64,000 bases of DNA from Pseudopedobacter sp037968815 (GTDB lineage Bacteria; Bacteroidota; Bacteroidia; Sphingobacteriales; Sphingobacteriaceae): NCBI GenBank assembly GCA_037968815.1, contig JBBKWF010000008.1, positions 248,001-312,000 on the forward strand. Reading direction: 5' to 3'. The notes under the pieces are model-generated. The model was not told the DNA's origin and did not search any database. It was given only the letters and a program-made list of their open reading frames with translations. This document shows positions 1 through 9,119 of this stretch, piece by piece; the stretch's first letter is position 1; each line of letters begins with the position of its first letter. A program made the position numbers and the translations under genes.

Positions 1-738
1 AGAAAATAGATAGTTGATTTTAGCATAGCCTGATATTATATCATAAATATCAGGGATAATGTGAACCGTAACATTGCACTCTTCTAATTCATCCAATAAT
101 GATTTTAAAAGTAGATGTTCTGAGGTTTCAATTGCAATAATTACTTCTTCAATCTGGCTGTTTTTAATCACAACTTGTAAAGAGTTGCTATGATTGTCAC
201 CCGCTTTATTAAGGCTATAGTGCAACATATCAATATCAAAAAAACCAACGATTTTGAAACCTAAGGATTTTTTTTGTTGATTAATCTCGCTGGTTATATT
301 TTTAGCATTTGCTTTATCTCCAATTATTAAGGTGTTAAAGCCTATAGTTTTATTTTGGAGAAGTTTTTTTATAACAGTTAAATAGCAAATTCTAAAACAA
401 GCAATTATTGTTAGGTGTAAAATACTTAGGTTGAAGATGCGTGAAATTTCATTAGATGTTTGACTAATTTGCTTAGAAAAATAGTAGTAAATCAATAAAC
501 TAATTGCAATAATTAAAGATTGATTTAAGCTGATAATTAGCTCTTTAAGACGTGATTTTCGTTTAGTGTCTATAAAGTTTCCTGAAAGTAGGTATAAGAT
601 GTTTAATGCCGAAGCGTAAATAAAGTAATGGTATTGCGGTAAAAAGTTAAACAGATTAAAATTAGTGGCTAAATGGATAAAAGTTAAACTACCAAAGACA
701 TTTAAAATGAAGTAAGTGAGTGATGTTTTTTTTATCAT
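1..738 (-). CDS. Polyprenyl glycosylphosphotransferase, N-terminal part (cut by window start)
   Basis: The reading frame opens at an ATG at 738 and stays open through position 1, so 246 residues of a longer protein are visible. The first ~135 residues are hydrophobic and hold about four membrane helices. They are followed by a soluble alpha/beta part with a nucleotide-fold pattern (TLIIGDKANAKNITSEI, about residues 140-156; VGFFDID; a HIIPDIYDIISG strand near the cut). This order is that of the CoA-binding-like N-terminal half of the WcaJ/EpsL family, which transfers a sugar phosphate to undecaprenyl phosphate to begin exopolysaccharide or capsule synthesis. The catalytic C-terminal half would lie to the left of the window. 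The family is inferred from topology and pattern, so the sugar is unknown. Confidence 0.72.
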   Translation of the reverse strand, partial: MIKKTSLTYFILNVFGSLTFIHLATNFNLFNFLPQYHYFIYASALNILYLLSGNFIDTKRKSRLKELIISLNQSLIIAISLLIYYYFSKQISQTSNEISRIFNLSILHLTIIACFRICYLTVIKKLLQNKTIGFNTLIIGDKANAKNITSEINQQKKSLGFKIVGFFDIDMLHYSLNKAGDNHSNSLQVVIKNSQIEEVIIAIETSEHLLLKSLLDELEECNVTVHIIPDIYDIISGYAKINYLFS

Positions 739-824
739 TTAAATTAATTGTCTGTTATTCAACAGGTAGTTGGCGTTATTGTATGTAAAACTAAGAAAAT
801 ACGCTAAATATCGGTTAGAGATTA

Positions 825-832
825 TATTTTTG
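825..832 (+). promoter_or_regulatory. -7 promoter box TATTTTTG of pcm
   Basis: An exact TAnnTTTG box (the Bacteroidetes -7 element) ends 7 nt before the pcm ATG, implying a leader of only a few bases. No good -33 TTG is seen. The motif occurs often by chance in AT-rich DNA; position is the argument. Confidence 0.5.
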
Positions 833-839
833 TGATGAA

Positions 840-1499
840 ATGGCGTACAAATTTATTGATAACTACAGGGAAAGAGGTGCAAGAAGAAAACTTGTTGACG
901 AGCTTAAAAACAAGAAAGGTATTTCTGATGAAAAAGTACTACAAGCAATTGGGAATGTTAAACGCCATTATTTTTTCGACGAAACTTTTTGGGCTCAAGC
1001 GTATTTAGATAAAGCTTTTCCTATTGGCGAGGGGCAAACTATATCTAATCCTTATACAGTAGCTTATCAAACTGAGTTATTGCATATCCAAAAAGGAGAT
1101 AAAGTTTTAGAAATAGGAACAGGCTGTGGTTACCAAACTTGTGTTTTATTAGAGTTAGGAGCCAATGTTTTTACTATTGAAAGGCAAGAGAAGTTGTTTA
1201 ATAGAACAATACAAGTTTTGCCACATTTAGGTTATAAAGCACAGTTTTTTTTAGGAGATGGCTCTAAAGGGATTGCAGAACACGCTCCTTATGATAAAAT
1301 AATTGTAACGGCCGGTGCTCCTTTAGTTCCACAGATATTACTTAAACAGTTGAAAATTGGTGGAATTTTGGTTATCCCGGTAGGAGATGAAAAAGAGCAG
1401 AAAATGGTGACCGTAATTAGAGCAGGAGAAAACGATTTTGATAAAATTGTGCTTGATACGTTTAGGTTTGTGCCTTTATTAGGCGATCAGGCTTGGTAG
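840..1499 (+). CDS. pcm: Protein-L-isoaspartate O-methyltransferase
   Basis: This 219-residue enzyme methylates L-isoaspartyl residues in aged proteins using S-adenosylmethionine, the first step of their repair. The family marks are present: GQTIS at residues 65-69, the SAM-binding motif EIGTGCGYQT at 91-100, an acidic ribose-binding position in FTIERQ, and the IIVTAGAP strand near 155-162. Length is normal for the family. The ATG at 840 follows a TAnnTTTG box closely, so the mRNA probably has almost no leader. It runs towards smpB (convergent, about 120 bp apart) and does not look like part of an operon. Confidence 0.95.
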   Translation: MAYKFIDNYRERGARRKLVDELKNKKGISDEKVLQAIGNVKRHYFFDETFWAQAYLDKAFPIGEGQTISNPYTVAYQTELLHIQKGDKVLEIGTGCGYQTCVLLELGANVFTIERQEKLFNRTIQVLPHLGYKAQFFLGDGSKGIAEHAPYDKIIVTAGAPLVPQILLKQLKIGGILVIPVGDEKEQKMVTVIRAGENDFDKIVLDTFRFVPLLGDQAW

Positions 1500-1618
1500 T
1501 CTTTTTAGTTAATTAGTCAATGTCCATGTTTAAGCTGGAAATTTAAATGACCAAACTATATCCACTAATAAAACTAGCTTTACCCTTTGAAAATCCTTAA
1601 TGAATTCCTATAAAACAA

Positions 1619-2071
1619 CTAGAAGTTCTTCATTGCTTTATCCATTTCTCGTTTAACATCGCGTTCTTTTAATGTATCGCGTTTGTCAAAAGCCTTTTTA
1701 CCTTGAGCCAAAGCAATCTCCATTTTGGCAAAACCTCTATTACTAATAAAAATCTTTAAAGGGATGATTGTTAAACCCTTATCTTCTCCTTTTATTAATA
1801 ATTTTTTGATTTCTTTTTTGGTAAGTAACAATTTACGATCTCTCTTGGCTTCGTGATTGTAAAAAGAGCCGTGTGAATATTCAGAAATATGTAGATTTCT
1901 GATGTAAAGTTCATTATTTATAAAAGTACAGAAAGAGTCGCTAATATTAGCTTTCCCCTCTCTAATCGATTTAATTTCAGTACCTAATAGTTTTATACCA
2001 GCAACAAAAGTTTCTAAAATGTTGTATTCAAATCTTGCCTTTTTGTTTCTGATGTTGATGTCTGATGTCAT
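1619..2071 (-). CDS. smpB: SsrA-binding protein SmpB
   Basis: SmpB binds tmRNA and delivers it to stalled ribosomes for trans-translation. The sequence shows the N-terminal NKKARFEYNILETFVAGI segment, GTEIKSIREGKANISDSF, the NHEAKRDRKLLL loop, and the basic C-terminal tail with KKAFDKRDTLKERD. The frame is open upstream to a TTG at 2095, but that TTG is the last part of a TATCTTTG promoter box, so it cannot be translated from this promoter; the ATG at 2071 gives 150 residues, the usual family length. The tmRNA gene itself is not in the window. Confidence 0.95.
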   Translation of the reverse strand: MTSDINIRNKKARFEYNILETFVAGIKLLGTEIKSIREGKANISDSFCTFINNELYIRNLHISEYSHGSFYNHEAKRDRKLLLTKKEIKKLLIKGEDKGLTIIPLKIFISNRGFAKMEIALAQGKKAFDKRDTLKERDVKREMDKAMKNF

Positions 2072-2092
2072 TTTTTTTAATTCGGTATGAAA

Positions 2093-2100
2093 CAAAGATA
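2093..2100 (-). promoter_or_regulatory. -7 promoter box TATCTTTG of smpB
   Basis: Exact TAnnTTTG on the minus strand, 21 nt before the ATG at 2071. It excludes the upstream TTG as the start codon. Confidence 0.55.
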
Positions 2101-2307
2101 AAAGATATAATTAACGTTGTTGTGCTCTTGCTAGCTAATATTTGATTATGTTTTTTCTCTGTTGATCCTGTAAAGGTAAAATTGAAATATCAGTATTTAT
2201 AGGTACGCTTCATAGTTTGGTGTTTTTTAAATTAGCATATCAGAAAATAATTACACCATACGGTTATTTGAAAGTTGAAAAACAGCACCTAAACCACAAA
2301 CTTAAAG

Positions 2308-3366
2308 ATGGAGCAAGTAACTTCTACTATAGAAGAGTTAAGTACAGACGAAAAGTCTTTACTATTTAAACGGATGCTTGGCGTTTGGTTAGTCGCCATT
2401 TTTATGGCCGCTTTTTTAATATACTTTTTCTTTTTTTTAGGAAACCCTGAACAAATTAAAGAACCAGGTATTCCAATGTTGTTTGCGACTGTTTTTTTTT
2501 GCGTATTGGCGTTTATAGTTTACGGACATACTAGGAACGCCTATCAAAAAACAAAAACTGTTTACAGCGGAATAGTTGCCGAGAAAAGAAATAAAGCTAG
2601 TCAGATAAATAGGAAATCCTCTGTTACTCAATCATACTGTGTCCGTTTGGGCGACACCGACTTTGATGTTGACCAATCGATATACTCCAAACTGAAGGTT
2701 GGTAATCATGTGAAACTTCATTGTTTAGATAAGAAATCGGTATTTAAGGCACATGTTGTGAGCCTTGATGATGGAAGCATATTTCATACAGTAAAATCAA
2801 ACTTTGGAAATCGAAAATACCCAAAATCCAGTTTTTCACTTTTAGATTTTGTGCCTTTTACTCCAGCAGATAGCGCTGTTATTCGGGGTAAAATAATAAG
2901 GACCTTAATTTTTAGAGGGGTTATCGGTTTTATGGCACTGTACATTGTTTATTTCATAGCGATACTAGTTTTGATTATGAACTTCAGAGTTGATAATCCT
3001 GTATTAATGAGGGGTAGCAACTTTGTGTTGATTTCCTTATTAGCAATTATATATTTCTTCATCAATATTAAAACTTGGAAAATTTTTAAAGACTTGTTAG
3101 ATGCACAAAAGTTCAATACAACCGAAGAAATTATTGATAAAGTAAGTAGCAACACCAGAAAACCTGGACCAAATTCGGTAATTGTTACTAATAACTATAC
3201 GCCAAATGAAAGCAGATATTTTTACTTACAAACTCCTTCGTATTGGTTGCCTGTAACTTTGGCAGAGTTTAGTGAAAGTACAACTGGCGAATTACTGGAA
3301 ATTTCTTTAGCTAAAAACAGTAAAACTGTGCTAAGTGTAAACCTTCAATCCGCTGAATCAAAATAA
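2308..3366 (+). CDS. Four-helix membrane protein, paralogue A, unknown function
   Basis: I do not recognise a named family. The 352 residues form two hydrophobic pairs: helices at about 24-46 and 55-75, then about 205-230 and 245-262. Between them is a soluble part of some 120 residues that looks beta-rich (GIVAEKRNKAS, VRLGDTDFDVDQSIYSKLKVGNHVKLHCLDKKSVFKA), like an OB or NfeD-type fold. The gene at 5174 is a clear paralogue, sharing the opening MEQ, GHTRNA/AHTKNA, KTKT, GD/GN-VKLHCLDK, LLDF/LLDLM and the ending AKxSKT. Both flank a secreted protein in the same direction (74 and 29 bp gaps), which suggests one transcription unit. There is no signal peptide; it is probably an inner-membrane protein. 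Confidence 0.8.
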   Translation: MEQVTSTIEELSTDEKSLLFKRMLGVWLVAIFMAAFLIYFFFFLGNPEQIKEPGIPMLFATVFFCVLAFIVYGHTRNAYQKTKTVYSGIVAEKRNKASQINRKSSVTQSYCVRLGDTDFDVDQSIYSKLKVGNHVKLHCLDKKSVFKAHVVSLDDGSIFHTVKSNFGNRKYPKSSFSLLDFVPFTPADSAVIRGKIIRTLIFRGVIGFMALYIVYFIAILVLIMNFRVDNPVLMRGSNFVLISLLAIIYFFINIKTWKIFKDLLDAQKFNTTEEIIDKVSSNTRKPGPNSVIVTNNYTPNESRYFYLQTPSYWLPVTLAEFSESTTGELLEISLAKNSKTVLSVNLQSAESK

Positions 3367-3440
3367 AACAATACACTAGTATAATTCCCAGTAAAAGCTG
3401 GATTTAAACCACATAACGAACACTTTCTTAAATAAATGAT

Positions 3441-5144
3441 ATGAAAAAGCTAATCTACATTTTAATAATTTCACTGTTTAGTACCCTACACTCTCAAGCA
3501 AAAGTATTTGATACTTTACATGGACATTTAATTGCACCGGAATATATATTTATTAATGCTGATGCTAGTGAGGCTATTTCTGTTGGTTTAGCAGATATAG
3601 TACTTTGGGATTTAGGCACTTCAAAACCTATAAAGAGAATAGATTTAGGAAATATCATTAAAGGATATAACCCTTGGGATACCGAGTTTAAAATAAAAGC
3701 AGTTCCGTCACCCACATTTAAAGAACTATTGCTTGAAGTTTGGGTTGGCGAAAACTCTGTTGGTTATGTTTTTGACATGAACACTGGGAGTTTTAGTATA
3801 GATGATAAAGTTTATAACGATAAATTGTTTGGCTTTGATTATAAAGGGAACTATTATTCAATAGATAGACTCCGTAAAAAAGGAGAAAAACCATCTTCTA
3901 TTACCCGTTTAATTAAAAAACCCAACGGAAATACTAGTCCAAAGATTTTAAGTTCTATTGTTACCATTTGGCCAATGGGCTACAGTCTTGATGGTGAAAT
4001 TATTTATGGCGAAGATGGTTTAAAAGACCGATTGATCTATTTAAATACAGAAACGCTAGAAATCGAAAAAACAAAGTTGAAATATAATTATGGAAAATAT
4101 AGATACAAGCGTTTTGATATCGACAACCTTTTCTACACTTCTAAATGGATGAAGCGTGTACCTAATGATGCGAATTGGGTAAATTCTTTTTACCATATCG
4201 ATACCAAGAAGTTGGTTACTTTTAACAAAGAATTCCCTATGAAAGGGCCCTATACTTTCTCTGACGATGGCAAGTACGGTATTTACCTTTCCAAAGAAAA
4301 TAGCGATGCTAAAATGGAGGTTGTAATTAAGGATGTATTTACAAATAAAGAAATCAGTAAATTGAAGCTTCCGGCTGGTTCTACTTATCTGAATCAATCT
4401 CGTATGGTTACCGGCGAAAAACAAAAATTATTTTTGTTTACCAACTCTCTTAAAAGCTTAAATACCTATAATTTAAACAACGCAGAGTTAATAAGCAGTT
4501 TAGATTTAATGACTACCGAAACGTTGATTGCTATGAATAAAGCAGCAAGAGAGCAGGTGGTTGGAAAAAAAGAAACAGTAAGTACAGGAACTTCATCAAA
4601 TAACAGCGGTTCAACTACTAGCACACTTAACGAGAAAGATGATTACGACTATAAAAACTTTTTGGTAAACTTTTCTCCCATAAAACATTTCTATTTTAAC
4701 CTTAGCAATGCGCAAAATTTACAAGGAAGAGATATTACTAACTTGCCTTATACCCAGAAAAAATATTTCCCACCTGCTTCTGCAAAAGCCAAAATAAAAT
4801 CTGTGTTAGCTTTAGGTAAGTTGGCACAATGTGATGGCACCGTAATTATATTTGGATGCGTGAGAGCTATCTACAATAATACTTATGATAAAACGCTGTT
4901 CTTTATGGAGAAAATAGATGTGAATGGTAAAAGTTTGAAATTTGAAGATGTCGGGCAAATGGTTAAACTGATTAACGGAGGTGCATTTGTTGGCACAACA
5001 GATTTAGGGGTTTATCAAGCCAATGATAAAGTGGCAATTGTTACCGAACAACGTGAACGCATCGGGAAATCAAACAAGTTTTCGAATAAGAAAAGAACTA
5101 TTATGATAGATCAATTGAACTGCGAGATTTGGGATAAAAAGTAA
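3441..5144 (+). CDS. Secreted propeller-like protein, unknown function
   Basis: This 567-residue protein begins with a Sec signal peptide (MKKLIYILIISLFSTLHSQA, cleavage after about residue 20). Residues ~25-370 read as repeated short beta strands with turn motifs (YIFINADASEAISVGLADIVLWD, AVPSPTFKELLLEVW, FSDDGKYGIYLS), like a WD40/TolB type propeller. A Ser/Thr/Asn linker (about 385-400) then leads to a second domain of about 165 residues containing two cysteines close together (LAQCDGTVIIFGCVRA). No enzymatic motif is visible. It lies between two paralogous membrane proteins, so the three may act together at the envelope; that is inference from position only. Confidence 0.75.
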   Translation: MKKLIYILIISLFSTLHSQAKVFDTLHGHLIAPEYIFINADASEAISVGLADIVLWDLGTSKPIKRIDLGNIIKGYNPWDTEFKIKAVPSPTFKELLLEVWVGENSVGYVFDMNTGSFSIDDKVYNDKLFGFDYKGNYYSIDRLRKKGEKPSSITRLIKKPNGNTSPKILSSIVTIWPMGYSLDGEIIYGEDGLKDRLIYLNTETLEIEKTKLKYNYGKYRYKRFDIDNLFYTSKWMKRVPNDANWVNSFYHIDTKKLVTFNKEFPMKGPYTFSDDGKYGIYLSKENSDAKMEVVIKDVFTNKEISKLKLPAGSTYLNQSRMVTGEKQKLFLFTNSLKSLNTYNLNNAELISSLDLMTTETLIAMNKAAREQVVGKKETVSTGTSSNNSGSTTSTLNEKDDYDYKNFLVNFSPIKHFYFNLSNAQNLQGRDITNLPYTQKKYFPPASAKAKIKSVLALGKLAQCDGTVIIFGCVRAIYNNTYDKTLFFMEKIDVNGKSLKFEDVGQMVKLINGGAFVGTTDLGVYQANDKVAIVTEQRERIGKSNKFSNKKRTIMIDQLNCEIWDKK

Positions 5145-5173
5145 TGTATTAACTTTCTTGTTTTATTTTTAAG

Positions 5174-6211
5174 ATGGAGCAAATAGAGTCTGCCACAGTA
5201 GAGCTCAGTAAAGAAGAAAAAGCGGAGCTGTTTAATAATATGGTGGTAATGTGGATTGTAGGCGTATTAATGGTTGCATTTATTACCTTTCTGGTTTTTG
5301 GTACCGGCGATGGTTCTTTTGAAGTGCCCATGCCACTATGGATATTCGCTTTCCTATTTTATGCTTTACTAGCATACATTATTTATGCACATACTAAAAA
5401 TGCAGGCAGAAAAACTAAAACCGTTATTACTGGCATTATTACCCAAAAAATCACAATAGCACCAAAAATTAATCGAATTGCAACTACAAGACAAACGTTT
5501 AAAATTTGTTTGTTTGATACTTGGTTTATTGTTCAACAACCTATTTACGCCAAAGTTAATATTGGTGACAAAGTTGATTTGCACTGTTTGGATAAAAATG
5601 TTGTGCTTAAAGCAGAGGTGTTGAGTACCGCCGATGAAGCAATTTTACAGGCGATGAAACCTTACCTGGCGCAGAAAGACCGTAAGGAAAATACGCTCTC
5701 GCTCTTAGATTTGATGTTATTTACACCCGACGATCATAAAATCATTAGAGAGAAACTTTTATATGCTTTAATTTATAAAGTTGGCCGTGGTATTTTGATT
5801 TCTGTTACCTGTTTTTTCTTGATATTGCTGTTTGTATTGTTAAGTTTTGGGAGTGCAGATAGAGTTGTTTTTCAAGTGATTAGTTATTCACTAATAGTAG
5901 TTTTAGTAATAATTTTTCTTTACCTGAATATTCCAACTTGGAAACTTTTCAGAGATATTCTGTATGCGCAAAAGTATAAGGTTGTGGAGGAAGTTATTGA
6001 CAAAGTTTTTAGTACCAATAAACTTACTGGACCACATTCTGTGGAGATTGTTAATGGTGACCATTCTAAATTTCCTAGAAATCATTATTTACAAACGGCT
6101 TCGTTTTGGTTGCCGGTGAGCGAGTCAGATTATCAAACTCCTAATGTCGGCGATTTAGTGGAAGTTACTTTGGCGAAGCATAGTAAAACGATTTTAGGTC
6201 TTGGGTTTTAA
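5174..6211 (+). CDS. Four-helix membrane protein, paralogue B, unknown function
   Basis: A 345-residue paralogue of the gene at 2308, collinear over its whole length: two N-terminal helices (about 24-44 and 50-70), a soluble beta-rich middle part with GDKVDLHCLDKNVVLKAEV, two further helices (about 198-225 and 235-252), and a C-terminal soluble tail ending in AKHSKTILGLGF. It starts 29 bp after the secreted propeller-like protein, with no room for a good promoter, so it is probably its operon partner. The divergence between the two copies is high, so the duplication is old. No known catalytic or transport motif was found. Confidence 0.8.
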   Translation: MEQIESATVELSKEEKAELFNNMVVMWIVGVLMVAFITFLVFGTGDGSFEVPMPLWIFAFLFYALLAYIIYAHTKNAGRKTKTVITGIITQKITIAPKINRIATTRQTFKICLFDTWFIVQQPIYAKVNIGDKVDLHCLDKNVVLKAEVLSTADEAILQAMKPYLAQKDRKENTLSLLDLMLFTPDDHKIIREKLLYALIYKVGRGILISVTCFFLILLFVLLSFGSADRVVFQVISYSLIVVLVIIFLYLNIPTWKLFRDILYAQKYKVVEEVIDKVFSTNKLTGPHSVEIVNGDHSKFPRNHYLQTASFWLPVSESDYQTPNVGDLVEVTLAKHSKTILGLGF

Positions 6212-6278
6212 TTAAGATTCAATGAAGGTTATCTACTCAAATATCCGTAAAAATGGTATTAACATTTGTTTAGACGGT

Positions 6279-6306
6279 CGTAGTTTTATTATCAATAAAA
6301 CCTACG
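6279..6306 (+). terminator. Weak hairpin after the membrane-protein cassette
   Basis: CGTAGTTTTATT, a 3-nt loop, and AATAAAACCTACG pair over 12 bp with one bulge. There is no T-run after it, so termination is uncertain. Confidence 0.35.
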
Positions 6307-6454
6307 ATTCTGAAAATATTCAAAATCTCTTTACTAGCGCTTGTTTGTGTGATGCTCTCTATAGGCAGTAGCAAAAGCGGACTGCAAACCCGAAATTTTA
6401 AAGAATACGGTATCTACTTTGCTTAATACCCCGAACAGCTTATGAAAAATAGAA

Positions 6455-7774
6455 TTACTTTTTAACCGCAACTCGCCAAATAATACCTGCGCCATCATCA
6501 CAAACCAATAAAGCCCCATCTTTAGTAACAGTGACACCAACTGGTCTTCCGTGAACGTCTCTGCCACCATCTCCTACTACAAAACCACTCAAAAAGTCTT
6601 CTTCTTTCCCTGCTGGTTTGCCGTCTTTAAAGGGGACAAAAACTACTTTATATCCATTGAACTCAGAACGATTCCAAGAACCATGCTGTCCAACAAAAAC
6701 ACCGTTTTTATATTTTTTCGGAAATTGAGTTCCTGTATAAAAAACTAAACCTAATGAAGCACTATGAGGAGCTAAAGCGTAGTCCGGAACAATAGCTTGA
6801 GCAACAAGTTCAGGTTTTTCACCCTTACGACGAGGATCAATATGATTACCGAAATAGCTGTAAGGCCAGCCGTAAAACGCATTCCGCTTTACGGAAGTAA
6901 TATAGTCCGGAACTAAATTATCTCCCAAACCGTCTCTTTCGTTTACTGCAGTCCACAAATCACCAGTTACGGGGTTCCAGTCCATTCCAACAGGGTTACG
7001 CAGACCATAGGCGTATATTTTTTCATTTGTTCCATCCGGATTAACTTCTAAAATATTTGCTCGCCTTACTTCTTTGTCCATGCCATTTTCTCCAACATTA
7101 CTGCCAGAACCTACAGAAATGTAAATCTTAGACTGATCTGCATTCGCAATTAAATTTCTAGTCCAGTGATTGTTGTATCCGCCTGCGGGCAATTCCAAGA
7201 TTTTCTCACCTGCACCTTCAATTTTGGTAGCACCAGTTTTGTAGGGATACATCATTAAGCCATCGGTATTGGCAACGTAAAACTTGTCTCCAGTAATCAG
7301 AAGCCCAAAAGGTTGATTTAAACCACTCAGAAATAAAGTTTTGGTTTCTGCAATTCCGTCGCCATCAGCATCGCGATAAAGCAGAATATTATTAGCGCTC
7401 TTTCCACCGACTTCTGCATCGGCCTGACCAATAATTTCTCCAATTACCTTTTCCTTGACAGTTCTTTCAGAATTGGATAACACTACTAAAACATCCCCGT
7501 TGGGTGCGATATAAGTTTGCCTAGGACTTTTAATGTTATCAGCAAAGCGAGTCACTATAAAACCTACTTGTGCTTTTGGTACTTCGTCAGCCTTCCAGCC
7601 GATGATGTTGCTAAACTTAGTTTTAGAATCTGAAATAGGAGCCAATGAATCTAAATTCATGGTAGAAGTAGAATCGGCAGAACCCGAACGGTCACCATCA
7701 GATATTTTGCTAGTGCAGGAGCTGATGGTTAAAGCTGAAATTATGATTCCGTAAAGTAAGTGATTGATTCTCAT
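6455..7774 (-). CDS. PQQ-type sorbosone/glucose dehydrogenase-like lipoprotein
   Basis: The 439-residue protein has a lipoprotein signal (hydrophobic run, then LTISSC with Cys at about 20) and a six-bladed propeller of the soluble glucose/L-sorbosone dehydrogenase superfamily. Telling segments are QTYIAPNGDVLVV, NNILLYRDADGDGIAE, GLNQPFGLLI, GGYNNHWTRNLI, the YAYGLRNPVGMDWNPVTGDLW stretch, and the GQHGSWNRSEFNGYKV and GRPVGVTVTKDGALLV blades. Members oxidise sugars or aldehydes with PQQ, but many Bacteroidetes copies have no tested substrate and no PQQ biosynthesis genes nearby, as here. It probably sits on the outer membrane, periplasmic side. Monocistronic by position. Confidence 0.88.
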   Translation of the reverse strand: MRINHLLYGIIISALTISSCTSKISDGDRSGSADSTSTMNLDSLAPISDSKTKFSNIIGWKADEVPKAQVGFIVTRFADNIKSPRQTYIAPNGDVLVVLSNSERTVKEKVIGEIIGQADAEVGGKSANNILLYRDADGDGIAETKTLFLSGLNQPFGLLITGDKFYVANTDGLMMYPYKTGATKIEGAGEKILELPAGGYNNHWTRNLIANADQSKIYISVGSGSNVGENGMDKEVRRANILEVNPDGTNEKIYAYGLRNPVGMDWNPVTGDLWTAVNERDGLGDNLVPDYITSVKRNAFYGWPYSYFGNHIDPRRKGEKPELVAQAIVPDYALAPHSASLGLVFYTGTQFPKKYKNGVFVGQHGSWNRSEFNGYKVVFVPFKDGKPAGKEEDFLSGFVVGDGGRDVHGRPVGVTVTKDGALLVCDDGAGIIWRVAVKK

Positions 7775-7950
7775 AGCTATATTTTTGATGGTATTTGTTT
7801 TTAGTAAACAATAATATTGCCATTAATGATTTTTTATACTTTGACTCTACTCAGTATAATTTTCTTGTTTGTTGAATTTAACGAAGTGATTTACTGATTC
7901 ATTTAAATTAAAATCTACTACTCTTCATCCTTATAAAAACCTTTTAAACC

Positions 7951-7984
7951 AAAAAAGCATCCGCCGAAATGACGAATGCTTTTC
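7951..7984 (-). terminator. Terminator of rpoD
   Basis: On the minus strand, AAAAGCATTCG pairs with CGGATGCTTTT (one mismatch) and is followed by more T residues, 22 nt after the rpoD stop codon. Confidence 0.75.
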
Positions 7985-8005
7985 TAATATTAAAGTTAAT
8001 TAGGA

Positions 8006-8866
8006 TTAACCTAAATAAGATTTTAATATCTTACTTCTTGAAGTATGACGCAACCTTTGTAAGGCCTTGTCTTTAATCTGACGAACACGTTCGCGAGTCA
8101 AATTAAATTTTTCTCCAATTTCTTCTAACGATAATGGATGATTAGTGCTTAGACCAAAGAATAAAACGATAATTTCTCTTTCTCTTTCTGTTAAAGTAGA
8201 TAAAGAACGCTTAATTTCTTCTGATAAAGACTCATCAATTAGGTTACTGTCAGTGTTTGGGTTGTCATTTTCCAAAACATCTAACAAAGTGTTTTCTTCT
8301 CCCTGTACAAATGGCGCATCCATAGAAACGTGACGACCAGAGTTACTTAACGTATCTGAGATCTTCTCAACAGTGGTTTCTAATGTGTCTGCCAATTCTT
8401 CTGGAGATGGCTCTCTTTCATATTCCTGCTCTAGTCTGGAGAAAGCTTTACTAATTTTACTTAATGAACCTACTTGGTTTAGCGGCAAACGTACGATACG
8501 TGATTGCTCAGCGATAGCTTGTAAAATTGATTGGCGAATCCACCAAACAGCATAGGAGATGAATTTGAAACCTTTGGTTTCATCAAATCTTTTTGCGGCC
8601 TTGATTAAGCCTAAGTTACCTTCATTGATTAAATCGCCCAAGGTAAGGCCTTGATTTTGGTATTGTTTTGCTACGGAAACAACGAAACGTAAATTTGTTT
8701 TAGTCAAACGTTCGAGAGCGGCTTGATCACCCTCTCTGATTTTTTGTGCCAGGATAACTTCCTCTTCGGCGGTAATTAGATCAACTTTACCAATTTCGTG
8801 AAGATACTTGTCTAAAGACTGTGATTCACGGTTGGTAATGGATTGAGTAATCTTGAGTTGTCTCAT
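8006..8866 (-). CDS. rpoD: Primary sigma factor, sigma-70 family (Bacteroidetes type)
   Basis: This 286-residue sigma factor directs RNA polymerase to housekeeping promoters. Region 1.2 (SLDKYLHEIGKVDLI, about 17-31), region 2 (LRFVVSVAKQYQNQGL to YAVWWIRQSILQAI, about 60-125, with the WW pair of the -10-binding helix), region 3, and the region 4 helix-turn-helix (LSLEEIGEKFNLTRERVRQI, about 246-265) are all seen. Region 1.1 is absent and the protein is short, which is the form known for the Bacteroidetes primary sigma factor that reads TAnnTTTG promoters. It has its own such box 42 nt upstream of the ATG and a terminator after it. Confidence 0.95.
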   Translation of the reverse strand: MRQLKITQSITNRESQSLDKYLHEIGKVDLITAEEEVILAQKIREGDQAALERLTKTNLRFVVSVAKQYQNQGLTLGDLINEGNLGLIKAAKRFDETKGFKFISYAVWWIRQSILQAIAEQSRIVRLPLNQVGSLSKISKAFSRLEQEYEREPSPEELADTLETTVEKISDTLSNSGRHVSMDAPFVQGEENTLLDVLENDNPNTDSNLIDESLSEEIKRSLSTLTEREREIIVLFFGLSTNHPLSLEEIGEKFNLTRERVRQIKDKALQRLRHTSRSKILKSYLG

Positions 8867-8907
8867 TTATTAGTATTAATTGCGCTATTCTAAAAACTAA
8901 AAGTCTG

Positions 8908-8915
8908 CAAAGTTA
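8908..8915 (-). promoter_or_regulatory. -7 promoter box TAACTTTG of rpoD
   Basis: Exact TAnnTTTG on the minus strand, 41 nt before the rpoD ATG, giving a leader of about 37 nt. Confidence 0.5.
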
Positions 8916-9119
8916 AGAAACTTTACATCATTTAACGTTAATTGTAAGAAAATATTGAGGTGATTTGAAAATATTTTTGTAATACAATTTTGCTTCTAGC
9001 CTACAAAAATCAAGCCATAGATGCTTTGTCAGGTGTTTTTTTGTGTTATTTGATTACTTTAACATTAAAGTATATAATCTTGGCTTTTTGGGGAGATAAC
9101 CTGACAAATTTTCTTAAAA

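Noticed and set aside
6222..6371. A 49-codon frame (MKVIYSNIRKNG...) after the membrane-protein cassette
   Set aside because: It runs through the hairpin at 6279-6306, has no promoter or ribosome site and no family resemblance; the hairpin explains the sequence better.
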